From Emticicia sp. C21 (GTDB lineage Bacteria; Bacteroidota; Bacteroidia; Cytophagales; Spirosomataceae): a stretch of DNA of 64,000 bases. Positions 18,349 through 28,282 of this stretch are shown one piece after another. Both the position numbers and the translations under genes were made by a program. How positions within the stretch are numbered: the stretch's first letter is position 1; the number at the start of each line of letters is the position of its first letter. The stretch covers positions 434,282 to 498,281 of the forward strand of contig NZ_QVMT01000004.1 of the NCBI RefSeq assembly GCF_003418935.1. The letters are read 5' to 3'. The notes under the pieces were generated by a model. It did not search any database. It saw nothing but the letters and a program-made list of their open reading frames with translations, and was not told where the DNA came from.

Positions 18349-19491
18349 TTATCTTAAAGATGCTGATGTTGCCGCTCCACCTGTAGCCGCAGTTGTGCTG
18401 TCTGCCGGTGCTGCTGGCATAATGTACTTCATCGCTTTGCCTTTCAGATTAGCAGGTACTTTATCCATAAACTCAGGTTTGCTTGCAAGCAATGATTTTT
18501 GCTCTTTTTTCCACTTTTCATACTCTGCAGGCTCATCAACAATCAGTTTCAACTTCATCGCAAAGTGGCTACGGCCGCAAACCTCTGTACAAGCAATTTC
18601 ATAAACAAAATCAGGGTTACCTAATTCGGCACGCATATCAGCAGTACTCTTATCGGCAACAAACCAGAATTTAGTTGGCATACCAGGTACAGCATCCATT
18701 TTCACACGCATGTGAGGAATAAATACACTGTGCAATACATCTCTAGCTCTGATTTTTAATAATACAGGTTTGCCTTTGGGAATGTGCATCTCTGTATTAC
18801 TTGTGAAATCATCAAAAGAGTTTTCATCCGTAAAATCGATACCAAATTCGTTACCTTCGGCATCATTAATTAACTTATAACTGTAATTACCTAGTTTATC
18901 GTTATCAACACCACCATAACGCACCTGCCATCCGAATTGTTTACCCATTACCTCAATCACTTCGGCGTCTTGTGGGGCATCTGACATGATTCTATTCCAT
19001 GCTTGTAAACCTGTAAACACTAAGCCCGCCATTACAATTGCAGGAATCAATGTCCAAACTATTTCAAGGGTATTGTTATGAGGATAGAAATAAGCTTTTC
19101 TATCTTTTTTATAACGATATTTTATTGGGAAATAGAACAAAACTGAGTTTACTATAAAGAAAGCAATGGTAATAACAGCGATCCCGAACCAAAACCAGAA
19201 GTCAGTTTCTTTTCCGTGAACAGAAGAAGCCGTTGGTAAATCACCGAAAGCTATTAAGAAATCTTTCTTAGCATAGTTAAATGACCAAACTATTCCGATT
19301 ACACTTACAATCCAGAATACAAATAAGCCAATGGCATTTGCATTATTTGCACCATCAGTAATCGTCTCTTCTATATCAGATTCCGATTGCTCTTTCTCTT
19401 TTACACCTTTCAATAGATTTTGAGTTTTAGATATAACCATGATGGTTAATACCAAAAACACAATAGCTAAAATAACAATTAATAAGGTCAT
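18349..19491 (-). CDS. ctaC: Cytochrome c oxidase subunit II
   Basis: 380 residues. A longer N-terminal part than usual carries one helix before a charged linker, then the two normal membrane helices (FVFWIVSVIGIVWSFNYAKK and the segment ending IVMAGLVFTGLQAW). The CuA domain shows VLHSVFIPHMRVKMDAVPGM and CTEVCGRSHFAMKLKLIVD, supplying His, Cys, Cys, His and Met ligands. There is no fused cytochrome c domain, so this is an aa3 rather than a caa3 subunit. The tail is Ala/Thr/Ser-rich. 83 bases separate it from actF. Confidence 0.96.
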   Translation of the reverse strand: MTLLIVILAIVFLVLTIMVISKTQNLLKGVKEKEQSESDIEETITDGANNANAIGLFVFWIVSVIGIVWSFNYAKKDFLIAFGDLPTASSVHGKETDFWFWFGIAVITIAFFIVNSVLFYFPIKYRYKKDRKAYFYPHNNTLEIVWTLIPAIVMAGLVFTGLQAWNRIMSDAPQDAEVIEVMGKQFGWQVRYGGVDNDKLGNYSYKLINDAEGNEFGIDFTDENSFDDFTSNTEMHIPKGKPVLLKIRARDVLHSVFIPHMRVKMDAVPGMPTKFWFVADKSTADMRAELGNPDFVYEIACTEVCGRSHFAMKLKLIVDEPAEYEKWKKEQKSLLASKPEFMDKVPANLKGKAMKYIMPAAPADSTTAATGGAATSASLR

Positions 19492-19574
19492 GTTACTAAA
19501 ATTTTACAAGTTATAAGTGCTTAATCCTTGTATGCTTTAAAATTAAAACTTTTCTAAAATTACCTAATAAACTA

Positions 19575-20927
19575 TTAGATATCGTGGTGCAAACTTTCTT
19601 CCAAGAATGGGTGCTTTTTCGGATAAAGATTTGCTTTTGACAATTGAGTTCCTACAAAGTAGATGAACAATGAAGCAAATGTCAAAGTGGTTCCCCACTC
19701 AATGATACCGATACCACCCTGATCTTTAGCAATACCCGGCATGTGCATCTGATAGAAGTCAAACCAGTGACCTACCAGGATAGATCCACAACCTAATTTC
19801 AGGAACGTTGGTCTTCTTTTTGAATCTCTCGCCATCAATATCAGGAATGGGAAGAAGAAGTTCAATACGAAGTTAATATGGAATGGCCACCAGTAGCGTC
19901 CGTCGTGCCCGGTGAAACGCTCACGGAAATAGATTGTCTCTTCAGGCAAGTTAGCGTAGAATATCAATAAATATTGCGCAAACCATACATATGTCCAGAA
20001 AATAGAGAAACCAAAAATTAATTTACCTAAATCGTGCAAGTGGCTTTCGTTTACAGCTCTCAAATACCCTTTATCTTTCAATATCAAAACTGCATACATG
20101 ATAGCAGCCAAACCCGCTACGTGCCAGCTTGCTAAGTGATACCAACCAAACATAGTTGAGAACCAGTGGGTATCAATTGACATTGACAAGTCCCAAGCTG
20201 ATGTTGAAGAAGTTACTGCAAAGAACAGTAAGAATATTTTAGAAACATTACGGCTTTTGTAGTAATATTCTACCCCACCCTCTTGTTCTTCTGCAATAGA
20301 GTATTTACGAATTAAGGTCCATAAATAATACCATACGCCTACATAAGCTAATAAACGGATAGTAAAGAATGGCATATTCAAATACCATGATTTTGTAGCA
20401 ATGATTTTATCATAATTCTCACTTCCTTTCTCCATGATACCATGATGTGTCCAGTGGAAAATCATATGACGCGTAGAAGGGATAGCGAATAAAATGATCA
20501 GGATAATACCTGGTACAATGATAAACGATGGGAAAGCTTCTGATACGCGTTTCATAGTTACCGGCCAACCTGCCTTCGCTACATAGTTATACGCGATGAA
20601 GAACATTCCGACGACCGAAATTCCAAGAAAATATACGCTGTTCATCCAGATGTTTGCAATGATGCGATTAATTAAAGTCGCTCCATGATGCTCGCCTCCA
20701 CCATGGGCAGCAGCTGCAGCATGACCACCTTCGTGTCCGGCGGCTGCACCATGCCCTGCACCGTGCGATTCCCAAACACCAATTGACCAGCCTTTATTTA
20801 AAAGAAACGCTCCGAGTGCAACCAGAACTACGCCTAGGGCTGCAGCAATTAATAATTTGCTTTTCGATTCGGATGTAAACTCAAATCTTTCTTCTGTTGA
20901 AGGAATTTCGTGAGTATTATGAGCCAT
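19575..20927 (-). CDS. actF: Alternative complex III subunit ActF (quinol:cytochrome c oxidoreductase)
   Basis: 450-residue polytopic NrfD/PsrC-related protein of alternative complex III, the homologue of ActC. Markers are SSTSAWDLSMSIDTHWFSTMF, WHVAGLAAIMYAVLIL and FNFFFPFLILMARDSKRRP-like text near the end. Residues 55-81, between helices 1 and 2, form a Gly/Ala/His-rich insertion with seven His. The family has about ten helices and helps form the quinol-side half of the complex. It follows actE after 88 bases that contain a dispersed inverted repeat. Confidence 0.93.
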   Translation of the reverse strand: MAHNTHEIPSTEERFEFTSESKSKLLIAAALGVVLVALGAFLLNKGWSIGVWESHGAGHGAAAGHEGGHAAAAAHGGGEHHGATLINRIIANIWMNSVYFLGISVVGMFFIAYNYVAKAGWPVTMKRVSEAFPSFIIVPGIILIILFAIPSTRHMIFHWTHHGIMEKGSENYDKIIATKSWYLNMPFFTIRLLAYVGVWYYLWTLIRKYSIAEEQEGGVEYYYKSRNVSKIFLLFFAVTSSTSAWDLSMSIDTHWFSTMFGWYHLASWHVAGLAAIMYAVLILKDKGYLRAVNESHLHDLGKLIFGFSIFWTYVWFAQYLLIFYANLPEETIYFRERFTGHDGRYWWPFHINFVLNFFFPFLILMARDSKRRPTFLKLGCGSILVGHWFDFYQMHMPGIAKDQGGIGIIEWGTTLTFASLFIYFVGTQLSKANLYPKKHPFLEESLHHDI

Positions 20928-20943
20928 TATTCTTGAAATTTGA

Positions 20944-21012
20944 ACCCCGCCCCTAAAGCGAAGTAATCATTGTAATATTTCCTAACACGCCCCTTTAGGG
21001 ATGGGGGTGCGT
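20944..21012. repeat. Dispersed GC-rich inverted repeat (copy A)
   Basis: Imperfect inverted repeat whose arms read ACCCCGCCCCTAAAG and, on the other strand, CGCACCCCCATCCCTAAAGG, in an otherwise A/T-rich spacer between actE and actF. A related element lies at 41132-41220. It looks like the small intergenic palindromes seen in many Bacteroidota genomes. Confidence 0.65.
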
Positions 21013-21014
21013 TA

Positions 21015-21629
21015 TTAATTTCCTAATTGTAATCTGTGTACATAGTGTACAATTTTCCAGCGTTCTTCAGGGTTTACCTGAGAAGCGTGTGGCCACATAC
21101 GACCTTTGCCATAAGTAATTACATGATAGATGTGTCCATCATTCATGTTTTTGTAAGCTTCGCTAGCATAGTTTGGTACACCTTTATAAACTTTTCCTAC
21201 CGGACCATCGCCTGCACCTTTCTCACCATGACAGTGTGCACAGTTTCTTTCATACAGTGCCTGCCCTTCGGTTTCTACTGCATCAGACCACGGAATAGGG
21301 TTCTTTAAAGTTGCTTCTGCTACAGCAATGCTATCTTTTGGTAAGTCATATACCATCAGGTCGTTCACTACTGTACTATCATCTTGTAGGAATGAAGTAT
21401 GGTAATTGGTACGGGCAATAGTTCCCGGAACCGGTTGACGCATATTTTTCCCGTCAGGATTAATTGTATTTTCACGCCATTGTGTCAATGGTTCGTAAGC
21501 ACGAGAGTTATACATATTAGGTGCAAACTCCCAACCTGTACTATTGTTATCATGACATGATGACATAACAACTGTAGAGAAAGTTGCTACTGCTACCGCA
21601 AGCGTGATATTTCGGACTGAAAATTTCAT
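21015..21629 (-). CDS. actE: Alternative complex III subunit ActE, monoheme cytochrome c lipoprotein
   Basis: 204 residues from the ATG at 21629 (MKFSVRNITL). An upstream in-frame ATG at 21683 would put 18 extra residues before the signal peptide, so I prefer the later start. The signal ends in VVMSSC, a lipobox. A class I heme motif, ERNCAHCHGEKGAGDGPVG, is followed by a Met ligand in YGKGRMWPHASQV. ActE is the monoheme subunit that, with ActA, delivers electrons out of the complex on the outer face of the membrane. Confidence 0.93.
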   Translation of the reverse strand: MKFSVRNITLAVAVATFSTVVMSSCHDNNSTGWEFAPNMYNSRAYEPLTQWRENTINPDGKNMRQPVPGTIARTNYHTSFLQDDSTVVNDLMVYDLPKDSIAVAEATLKNPIPWSDAVETEGQALYERNCAHCHGEKGAGDGPVGKVYKGVPNYASEAYKNMNDGHIYHVITYGKGRMWPHASQVNPEERWKIVHYVHRLQLGN

Positions 21630-21738
21630 TTGAAAACAGATTAATGTATTATTGTATGAGCCAGCTTTTCTGATACTCATCAATGTTCTGTATGTATATT
21701 GTTTGAATAGCCTTACATCTATTCCTTGTTTTCTTCTA

Positions 21739-22260
21739 CTAAACTTCTTTTACATTTACTTCAGAAGCGCCTGAATCTTTCAGAATATCGGTGATTTCGG
21801 CCTCTGATAATTTATTTTTAGATAAATCAATCGCCATGACAAATTTATCATCTGTACTTCTTACATCAAAGATGATTGGCTTAGCAGTTGGACCCATTCC
21901 TTCTAAAACAAAGAAAGTGAACGACATACCAAACGAAGCCAAAAGAACAGTACCTTCAAATAAGATAGGTACGTTAGTTGGCCAAGGGAAAAAGTTTTTA
22001 CCCCCAACATTGATTGGCCAGTCGATACCCATCGTCCAGAATGTGAGTAATAGTACACAACATGTTCCTGTAATACCAAACAAGAAAGCTGCGATACCCA
22101 TTCTTGGGCGGTCGTATCCTAAAGCGCGGTCAAGACCGTGAATAGCAAAAGGAGTATATACTTCGTGGATTTTAACACCACTGTGTCTTACTTCTCCGAC
22201 TGCGTGTAATACTTCATCTTCGTCGTCAAAAACACCAACTAAATATTTGTTATCTGCCAT
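21739..22260 (-). CDS. actD: Alternative complex III subunit ActD (DUF3341)
   Basis: 173 residues, two membrane helices (GIAAFLFGITGTCCVLLLTFWTMG-like and EGTVLLASFGMSFTFFVLEG) between soluble ends. The start MADNKYLVGVFDDEDEVLHAV and YTPFAIHGLDRALG are typical of DUF3341/ActD. It is a structural subunit of ACIII. Spacing to actC is 30 bases and to actE about 110. Confidence 0.94.
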   Translation of the reverse strand: MADNKYLVGVFDDEDEVLHAVGEVRHSGVKIHEVYTPFAIHGLDRALGYDRPRMGIAAFLFGITGTCCVLLLTFWTMGIDWPINVGGKNFFPWPTNVPILFEGTVLLASFGMSFTFFVLEGMGPTAKPIIFDVRSTDDKFVMAIDLSKNKLSEAEITDILKDSGASEVNVKEV

Positions 22261-22290
22261 TGTCTGATAATGGTTTCGTAATTCTAATGA

Positions 22291-23670
22291 TTATGCTTTT
22301 TTCTTTACTTTTTCAGGATATTTCTCTGATGATGATTTCAATACAGATTTTACTTCGGCCATATTGATAACCGGTAAGAACTTCGAGAATAAGAAGAATG
22401 CTGTAAAGAAGAAACCGAAAGAGAAAATATAGTCTGAAATATCTCCCAAACGAGGAGTAAAATAAGTCCAGCTAGATGGAAGATAGTCTCTGTGAAGTGA
22501 AGTTACGATGATTACGAAACGCTCAAACCACATACCGATGTTTACGATAACCGCCATAACGAACGACACTACGATGTTTTGGCGAACTTTTTCGAACCAG
22601 AATACCTGCGGAGAAAGTACGTTACAAGTCATCATGGCTGCATACGACCACCAAAGTGGGCCAGTAGCGCGGTTAATGAAAGCATATTTCTCGTATTCAA
22701 CACCTGAGTAAGCTGCAATAAAGAACTCTGTAATATAAGCGATACCTACTACCGAACCCGTAAGCGTGATGATTTTGTTCATTAAAGAGATGTGCTCTAA
22801 TGTCACATAATCTTCTAATTTATATACTACACGTGTTACAAGCATCAGGTTTTGTACCATTGCGAAACCTGAGAAAATCGCACCTGCCACGAAGTATGGC
22901 GGAAAGATGGTTGTATGCCAACCCGGGATAACCGAAGTTGCAAAGTCGAATGATACGATGGTATGTACAGAAAGTACAAGAGGGGTAGAAAGACCTGCAA
23001 GAATTAACGAAATGTCTTCATATCTTGCCCACGATTTTGCACCACCTGTCCAGCCAATAGCTAAAGCACCATATACTTTTTTACGCATACCTGTTGCACG
23101 GTCACGTATGGTAGCCAAATCAGGAATCATACCGATATACCAGAACAAACAAGATACTGAGAAATAAGTTGAGATTGCGAACACGTCCCATACCAATGGT
23201 GAGTTGAAGTTTACCCACAAAGAACCAAAAGTATTAGGCAATGGTAACGCGAAGTAAGCTAACCAAGGACGGCCCATGTGCATCACGATGAACGACGCCG
23301 CACAAATTACAGCAAAGATGGTCATCGCTTCAGCAGCACGGTTGATAGAGGTTCTCCATTTCTGACGGAATAGTAACAATACGGCAGAGATAAGCGTACC
23401 AGCGTGACCAATACCTACCCACCACACGAAGTTGGTGATATCCCACGCCCAACCTACTGTTTTGTTCAAACCCCATACACCCAGACCTTCCCACCAAGTC
23501 CATAAAACCCATGCTGTACCATATAATAATACTAACACTGAGATTCCGAATGCTACTTTCCACTCTTTAGTAGGCGCTCCCTCAACATGTCTACTAATGT
23601 CTTCTGTTATATCATGGTAGGTCTTACCATTCAATACCAGCTTCTCTCTTATAGGTGAAACTACGTGCAT
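22291..23670 (-). CDS. actC: Alternative complex III subunit ActC (NrfD/PsrC-like)
   Basis: 459 residues, about ten membrane helices. NrfD/PsrC-family markers are WDITNFVWWVGIGHAGTLIS, FHMGRPWLAYF-like text and SVHTIVSFDFATSVIPGWH. ActC is the quinol-binding membrane subunit facing ActB; it is thought to couple menaquinol oxidation to proton movement. The gene lies 61 bases downstream of actB in the same operon. Confidence 0.95.
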   Translation of the reverse strand: MHVVSPIREKLVLNGKTYHDITEDISRHVEGAPTKEWKVAFGISVLVLLYGTAWVLWTWWEGLGVWGLNKTVGWAWDITNFVWWVGIGHAGTLISAVLLLFRQKWRTSINRAAEAMTIFAVICAASFIVMHMGRPWLAYFALPLPNTFGSLWVNFNSPLVWDVFAISTYFSVSCLFWYIGMIPDLATIRDRATGMRKKVYGALAIGWTGGAKSWARYEDISLILAGLSTPLVLSVHTIVSFDFATSVIPGWHTTIFPPYFVAGAIFSGFAMVQNLMLVTRVVYKLEDYVTLEHISLMNKIITLTGSVVGIAYITEFFIAAYSGVEYEKYAFINRATGPLWWSYAAMMTCNVLSPQVFWFEKVRQNIVVSFVMAVIVNIGMWFERFVIIVTSLHRDYLPSSWTYFTPRLGDISDYIFSFGFFFTAFFLFSKFLPVINMAEVKSVLKSSSEKYPEKVKKKA

Positions 23671-23731
23671 AGTTTTTTTTGTTTATTAAATATGCTATTA
23701 TCTTAATTAAATGCGACTTTTTCAGTCAAAA

Positions 23732-26700
23732 TTATGAATGTTCCGGGCTTACGTGCTCTGATGGTCTTGTTTCAGTTTTCGGCGCACCATCTTTGTTACG
23801 AATCTTAGTTAAGTAACTTAGTTGAGGCAAAGTATTGATTTCTTCCAATACCTGGAAAGCTCTTCCTTCTCTCTCTACTTGCAGAATCTTAGAAATTTGT
23901 GATTCAGGATCCAGCATATCACCAAATACGATAGCGTTTGTAGGACAAGATTGTGAGCAAGCTGTTTGAATTTCTCCATCAACCGGACGACGTCTTTCTT
24001 TTTTGGCAACTAATTTACCTGCCTGAATACGTTGTACACATAGTGAACATTTCTCAATTACCCCTCTAGAACGAACTGTTACATCCGGGTTCAACACCAT
24101 ACGACCTAAGTCGTTGTTCATGTTGTAATCGAAGTTATCGTTTTCGAAGTATTTGAACCAGTTGAAACGACGTACTTTATATGGACAGTTGTTGGCACAA
24201 TAACGAGTACCGATACAACGGTTATAAGTCATTTGGTTAAGACCTTCTGAACTGTGCGTAGTTGCTAATACCGGACAAACCGTTTCGCAAGGAGCATTTG
24301 AACAGTGCTGACAGGTCATAGGTTGGAAAACTACTTCAGGATTATCCGAAGGAATTTCCATTGCTTTAAAGCCAGCCGGGCTATAGCCCTCTTCGTGCGG
24401 TGCGTCAGAAGAATAATAACGATCCAGACGAATCCAGTGCATTTCTCTGGCACGTGCTACCTCAGCTTTGCCAACAACCGGAATGTTGTTTTCGGCCTGA
24501 CAGCTTACTAAACATGAACCACAACCATGACAAAGGTTCAGGTCAATTACCATTCCCCAGCTATGGTTTTTCTTTTCATGTCCGTTCCAAAGTGTAATCT
24601 GACCCGGTTTCTTGTTACCTTCTGAAGTTTGTATAGTAGGCTCGAAACGACCCGCTTTTACATTCTTCACGTATTCGCTCAATACAGACTCCTGAATAAC
24701 AGCCTGACGGCCCATTACTGTATGGTGTGTTTGTGTTTGAGCTAATGTATAACCACTCTTTGTTTTTTCTAATTTAACATCAGCTGCCCAGCCCTGGCCA
24801 TTTGGTACTAATGGGAATACATTTGCACCTACGTTTCCGGCTTTACCAGCGGCTGTACGGCCGTAACCAATGGCTACTGATACTGTATTGTGCGCCTGAC
24901 CCGGTTGAACTAATACAGGTAACTCTATTGTTTTGCCACCTACTGTCAATTTCGCCCAGTCACCTTGTTCAATACCTACTTCATTTGCTGTTTTTTGTGA
25001 AATAGCAATGGTATTTTCCCAGGTTACTTTAGAGATTGGATCAGGCATTTCTTGTAACCAAGGGTTATTTGCCTGAGTACCGGTTCCGATTGAAATACTT
25101 TCAAATACTGAAAGTTCGATACCTGAACCTTTAATACCTGCGATAGCTGAAGCTGCTCCGGCAAGGTTTCCTGCAAAAGAAGCACCTGAAGCTGCTACAC
25201 TTGCACCCAGCTCATATACACCATCGTGTAATGCCTGAACCCAAGATTTACCACCAGCTAAGATACTCTTAGTCCAGTTAGATTTCAGGTAAGCCTGATA
25301 ATCGCTTGATGCACCTGCCCAGGTTAATAAACTTGATTCAGCCTGACGCGTATTGAAGATCAATGAAATAGTAGGCTGGGTTAATGAGTAGAAACCTTTC
25401 TTAGGTTCTGCATCACCCCACGACTCTAAATAATGAGGAGCAGGAGCAATATATTTACATTTAGCGGCAGTTTCGTCTGCATTCGCTGCAAATGATACAG
25501 AAGTAGCCACTCTGGCAAGCGCTTCTCCTAATTCTGCACCTCTTACATGATCATAAACAGGATTTGAAAGGAAGATTACTGAACTTACCTGACCGCCTTT
25601 CACTTCGTTGATGAAAGCGTTCATATCAGCATCATTTCCCTGACGGAAGTTTACCGGAGTTCCTAAATCAATCGTTGTTCCATAGCTTCCTAGTAAGCTA
25701 TTCAAGGCATTAACAACTGTCTGAATAGCCGGGTTGTTTGAACCTGATACTACTAAAGCGGCACCTTTAGCGGCTACCAGCTCCTTTGCACATTTATCAA
25801 GGTTCTGTACTTCAATAGCAGGGCCTGAGATTGGTGTTCCACCTAAAGCGGCCGCTACCTTATTATATAGTGCTACTACTACCGCACCCTCTTGCGAAGG
25901 CTTAATCATTGAACGATAGTCAGAAGAAGCACCTGTAATCGTCATTCCGGTTTCAAACTGGAAATGACGAGACATTTCATTTTTACCTCCTGTTTTAGCA
26001 CTGCTCAAACGACGGGTCTCAGCCCATTGTACTGCATAAATATCCGGAGAAATCCAGGTACCTAAGAAGTCAGCATTGATACCAACCATTACTTTGGCTT
26101 TGCTGAAATCGTAACTTGGAACCACTGCCTGCCCGAAAGACTCACTGTTAGCCTGAATTAATCCTGAAACAGAATTGGCATCGTAAGTAACGTGTTTAGC
26201 AGTAGGATATTTTGTAGTGAAATCAGCAATAACTTTCTTGAATGTTGGAGAAAGAATGGTATTTGTTACGATACGGATATTGCCACCTTTTGCTAATCCT
26301 GCACCAACTTCTTTGTCAAGGTCTGCCCAAGAAATATCAGCACTACCTTTTTTAGGGCCTTTCAATTTTTCGTTGTCGTAGAGACTTAATACCGAAGCGT
26401 GTACTCTTGCGCTTACCCCACCTTTAGTAAGGCTTGACATCTTGTTTCCTTCAATTTTGATAGGACGTCCCTCGCGGGTTTTTACCAGGATGCTTGAGTA
26501 ATCGCCACCTTCAGCGTAAGTTGAGGCATACCAGTTGGCAATACCTGGCTCAACGTCTTCAGGTTTGTTAAGATAAGGAATAGCCTTACGAACCGGAGCG
26601 TCGCAAGCTGCCAATGAAACGGCTGCTAATCCAAAACCTAACACTTTTAAGAAATCACGGCGGTGATTAGGTTCGACTGTGTCTATATCGTCTAAATTAA

Positions 26701-26785
26701 ATTCACGATTAGCGTTTTTTACAAACTCGATATCGTTTTTTAATTCTTCAACCCCTTTCCAATACCTTTTATTAGTATTCTCCAT
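23732..26785 (-). CDS. actB: Alternative complex III subunit ActB (molybdopterin-like/iron-sulfur fusion)
   Basis: 1017 residues from the ATG at 26785. A twin-arginine-type signal, HRRDFLKVLGFGLAAVSLAAC, ends in a lipobox Cys, so it is exported folded and probably lipidated. Residues about 50-720 resemble the molybdopterin oxidoreductase fold but without a visible cofactor-binding site, as is known for ActB. The C-terminal part is a ferredoxin-like domain with several cysteine clusters: CHGCGSCLVSC, CQHCSNAPCETVCP, CIGTRYCANNCPYK, CSLCVQRIQ and CSQSCP, enough for three to four Fe-S clusters. It passes electrons from ActC to ActA. Confidence 0.95.
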   Translation of the reverse strand: MENTNKRYWKGVEELKNDIEFVKNANREFNLDDIDTVEPNHRRDFLKVLGFGLAAVSLAACDAPVRKAIPYLNKPEDVEPGIANWYASTYAEGGDYSSILVKTREGRPIKIEGNKMSSLTKGGVSARVHASVLSLYDNEKLKGPKKGSADISWADLDKEVGAGLAKGGNIRIVTNTILSPTFKKVIADFTTKYPTAKHVTYDANSVSGLIQANSESFGQAVVPSYDFSKAKVMVGINADFLGTWISPDIYAVQWAETRRLSSAKTGGKNEMSRHFQFETGMTITGASSDYRSMIKPSQEGAVVVALYNKVAAALGGTPISGPAIEVQNLDKCAKELVAAKGAALVVSGSNNPAIQTVVNALNSLLGSYGTTIDLGTPVNFRQGNDADMNAFINEVKGGQVSSVIFLSNPVYDHVRGAELGEALARVATSVSFAANADETAAKCKYIAPAPHYLESWGDAEPKKGFYSLTQPTISLIFNTRQAESSLLTWAGASSDYQAYLKSNWTKSILAGGKSWVQALHDGVYELGASVAASGASFAGNLAGAASAIAGIKGSGIELSVFESISIGTGTQANNPWLQEMPDPISKVTWENTIAISQKTANEVGIEQGDWAKLTVGGKTIELPVLVQPGQAHNTVSVAIGYGRTAAGKAGNVGANVFPLVPNGQGWAADVKLEKTKSGYTLAQTQTHHTVMGRQAVIQESVLSEYVKNVKAGRFEPTIQTSEGNKKPGQITLWNGHEKKNHSWGMVIDLNLCHGCGSCLVSCQAENNIPVVGKAEVARAREMHWIRLDRYYSSDAPHEEGYSPAGFKAMEIPSDNPEVVFQPMTCQHCSNAPCETVCPVLATTHSSEGLNQMTYNRCIGTRYCANNCPYKVRRFNWFKYFENDNFDYNMNNDLGRMVLNPDVTVRSRGVIEKCSLCVQRIQAGKLVAKKERRRPVDGEIQTACSQSCPTNAIVFGDMLDPESQISKILQVEREGRAFQVLEEINTLPQLSYLTKIRNKDGAPKTETRPSEHVSPEHS

Positions 26786-26891
26786 GAGCATAACTGCTGA
26801 TTTAAGTATTTATATATTAAATCCTTTTTTAAAGGGACTTAAGATCTTTTTGATTAATTTATTCTAAGTATTGTATCTGTGTATAACAAGA

Positions 26892-28130
26892 TTAGTAGTG
26901 ACATCTTGCACATTCTAATCCACCGATGTCTTCAACTTTCATTGAACCTTTGCTCACAGCACTATGTGCTTCCATTAACTTGTCGTAGTAAGCATTGTCT
27001 TTACCGTTTACTTCAGTTTTGCGGTGACAATCAACACACCAGCCCATAGTCAAAGTAGAACGTTGTTGTACAACTTCCATTTTTTCAATATCACCGTGGC
27101 AATCTTTACACTCTAATCCACCAACGTTTGTATGTTGTGCGTGGTTAAAGTAAGCCAGGTCAGGTAAGTTGTGTACACGTACCCACTCAATTGGCTTGTT
27201 GGTTTCAATTGCTGTATAAATCTTCTGGATTTCAGGCGACTCACGTTTGATAGTATTGTGGCAGTTCATACAGATATTAGCAGAAGGAATACCTGATTGT
27301 TTTCCTTTGTAAACACCTGTGTGACAATATGCACAGTTGATTTTCATTTCGCCTGCATGCAATTTATGCGAGAAAGAGATAGGTTGTTTTGGAGCATATC
27401 CCTGATGAACGCCTATACCATACAAACCATCGAAAGTAGCTTTAGTTGCTAAAAGGATAAATACCCAGGTAATAGCTATGCGAACAGTTCTGTTGGCAAA
27501 TACATCTTTCAATCCAGTCTGGAATTTCTCACCAAATGAAGTACTTGGTGCAGCTCCGCCTGTTTTACCTGATAGCTTGTTTAATAATTGCAGGATTCCG
27601 AGTAAGGCTATTAAAACCAGACCCATAATTACTAATAGCGCAATTAAGATAACATTGACAAACTTTCCGCTTCCGGTATCACTAGCTGCAGTAGTAGTGA
27701 CAGGGCCTTTATTTGGATCGGTTGCAGGAGCTGCATTCACCTGATTCACATAAGCCACAATTGATTTCACATCATCATCTGTGAAATTCGGGAAAGCGGT
27801 CATCTGGGTTTTATTGAATCTGTTGAAGAGGTCAACGGCATATTTGTCTCCACTTGCAACAACACCCATTGGATTGTTGATCCATTTTTTAAGCCAGGCC
27901 AAATCTCTGCGAGATTCGATGCCTGCTAAACCAGGTCCTACTATTTGTTCGCTGTTAGCAGCATGACATTGAGCACAGTTTCCTTTAAATAATTGTTCTC
28001 CTTTTGCTGCGTCGCCTCCCCCAGCAGGAGCTGCTGCGGTGGCTGTAGAATCTTGTGCAAATGCGTTGCTGAAAGAAATTGTAACAACAACAGCAAGAGC
28101 TAAAAGTGATTTATAAAAATTACGAATCAT
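26892..28130 (-). CDS. actA: Alternative complex III subunit ActA, multiheme cytochrome c
   Basis: 412 residues with a signal peptide (ending SNAFAQ). Six CxxCH heme motifs are visible: CAQCH at residue 52 in an N-terminal monoheme domain; then, after two membrane segments (about 160-185 and 215-240), CAYCH, CMNCH, CKDCH, CVDCH and CARCH in a multiheme domain near the C-terminus. So it joins a class I cytochrome domain to the pentaheme domain of ActA. It takes electrons from ActB and hands them on. It is the first gene of the operon and has its own promoter. Confidence 0.95.
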   Translation of the reverse strand: MIRNFYKSLLALAVVVTISFSNAFAQDSTATAAAPAGGGDAAKGEQLFKGNCAQCHAANSEQIVGPGLAGIESRRDLAWLKKWINNPMGVVASGDKYAVDLFNRFNKTQMTAFPNFTDDDVKSIVAYVNQVNAAPATDPNKGPVTTTAASDTGSGKFVNVILIALLVIMGLVLIALLGILQLLNKLSGKTGGAAPSTSFGEKFQTGLKDVFANRTVRIAITWVFILLATKATFDGLYGIGVHQGYAPKQPISFSHKLHAGEMKINCAYCHTGVYKGKQSGIPSANICMNCHNTIKRESPEIQKIYTAIETNKPIEWVRVHNLPDLAYFNHAQHTNVGGLECKDCHGDIEKMEVVQQRSTLTMGWCVDCHRKTEVNGKDNAYYDKLMEAHSAVSKGSMKVEDIGGLECARCHY

Positions 28131-28166
28131 ATTATAAGTAAGTAGTATAACCTAATTTTCTGACTG

Positions 28167-28196
28167 CAAAACTACGCCAGTATTGTTTTCAATCAA
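28167..28196 (-). promoter_or_regulatory. Promoter of the actA-F/cta operon
   Basis: Minus strand: TTG (28196-28194), 19 bases, TAGTTTTG (28174-28167). This fits the Bacteroidota consensus TTG-N19-21-TAnnTTTG and places the start about 30 bases before the actA ATG. Confidence 0.65.
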
Positions 28197-28282
28197 ATAG
28201 GTTTTTTAACTTTTTTTATTTTTTAGCGTAATTTAGAATAATTTTAAATAAAAATATAAACACCTCATTATCAGGCATTTAA

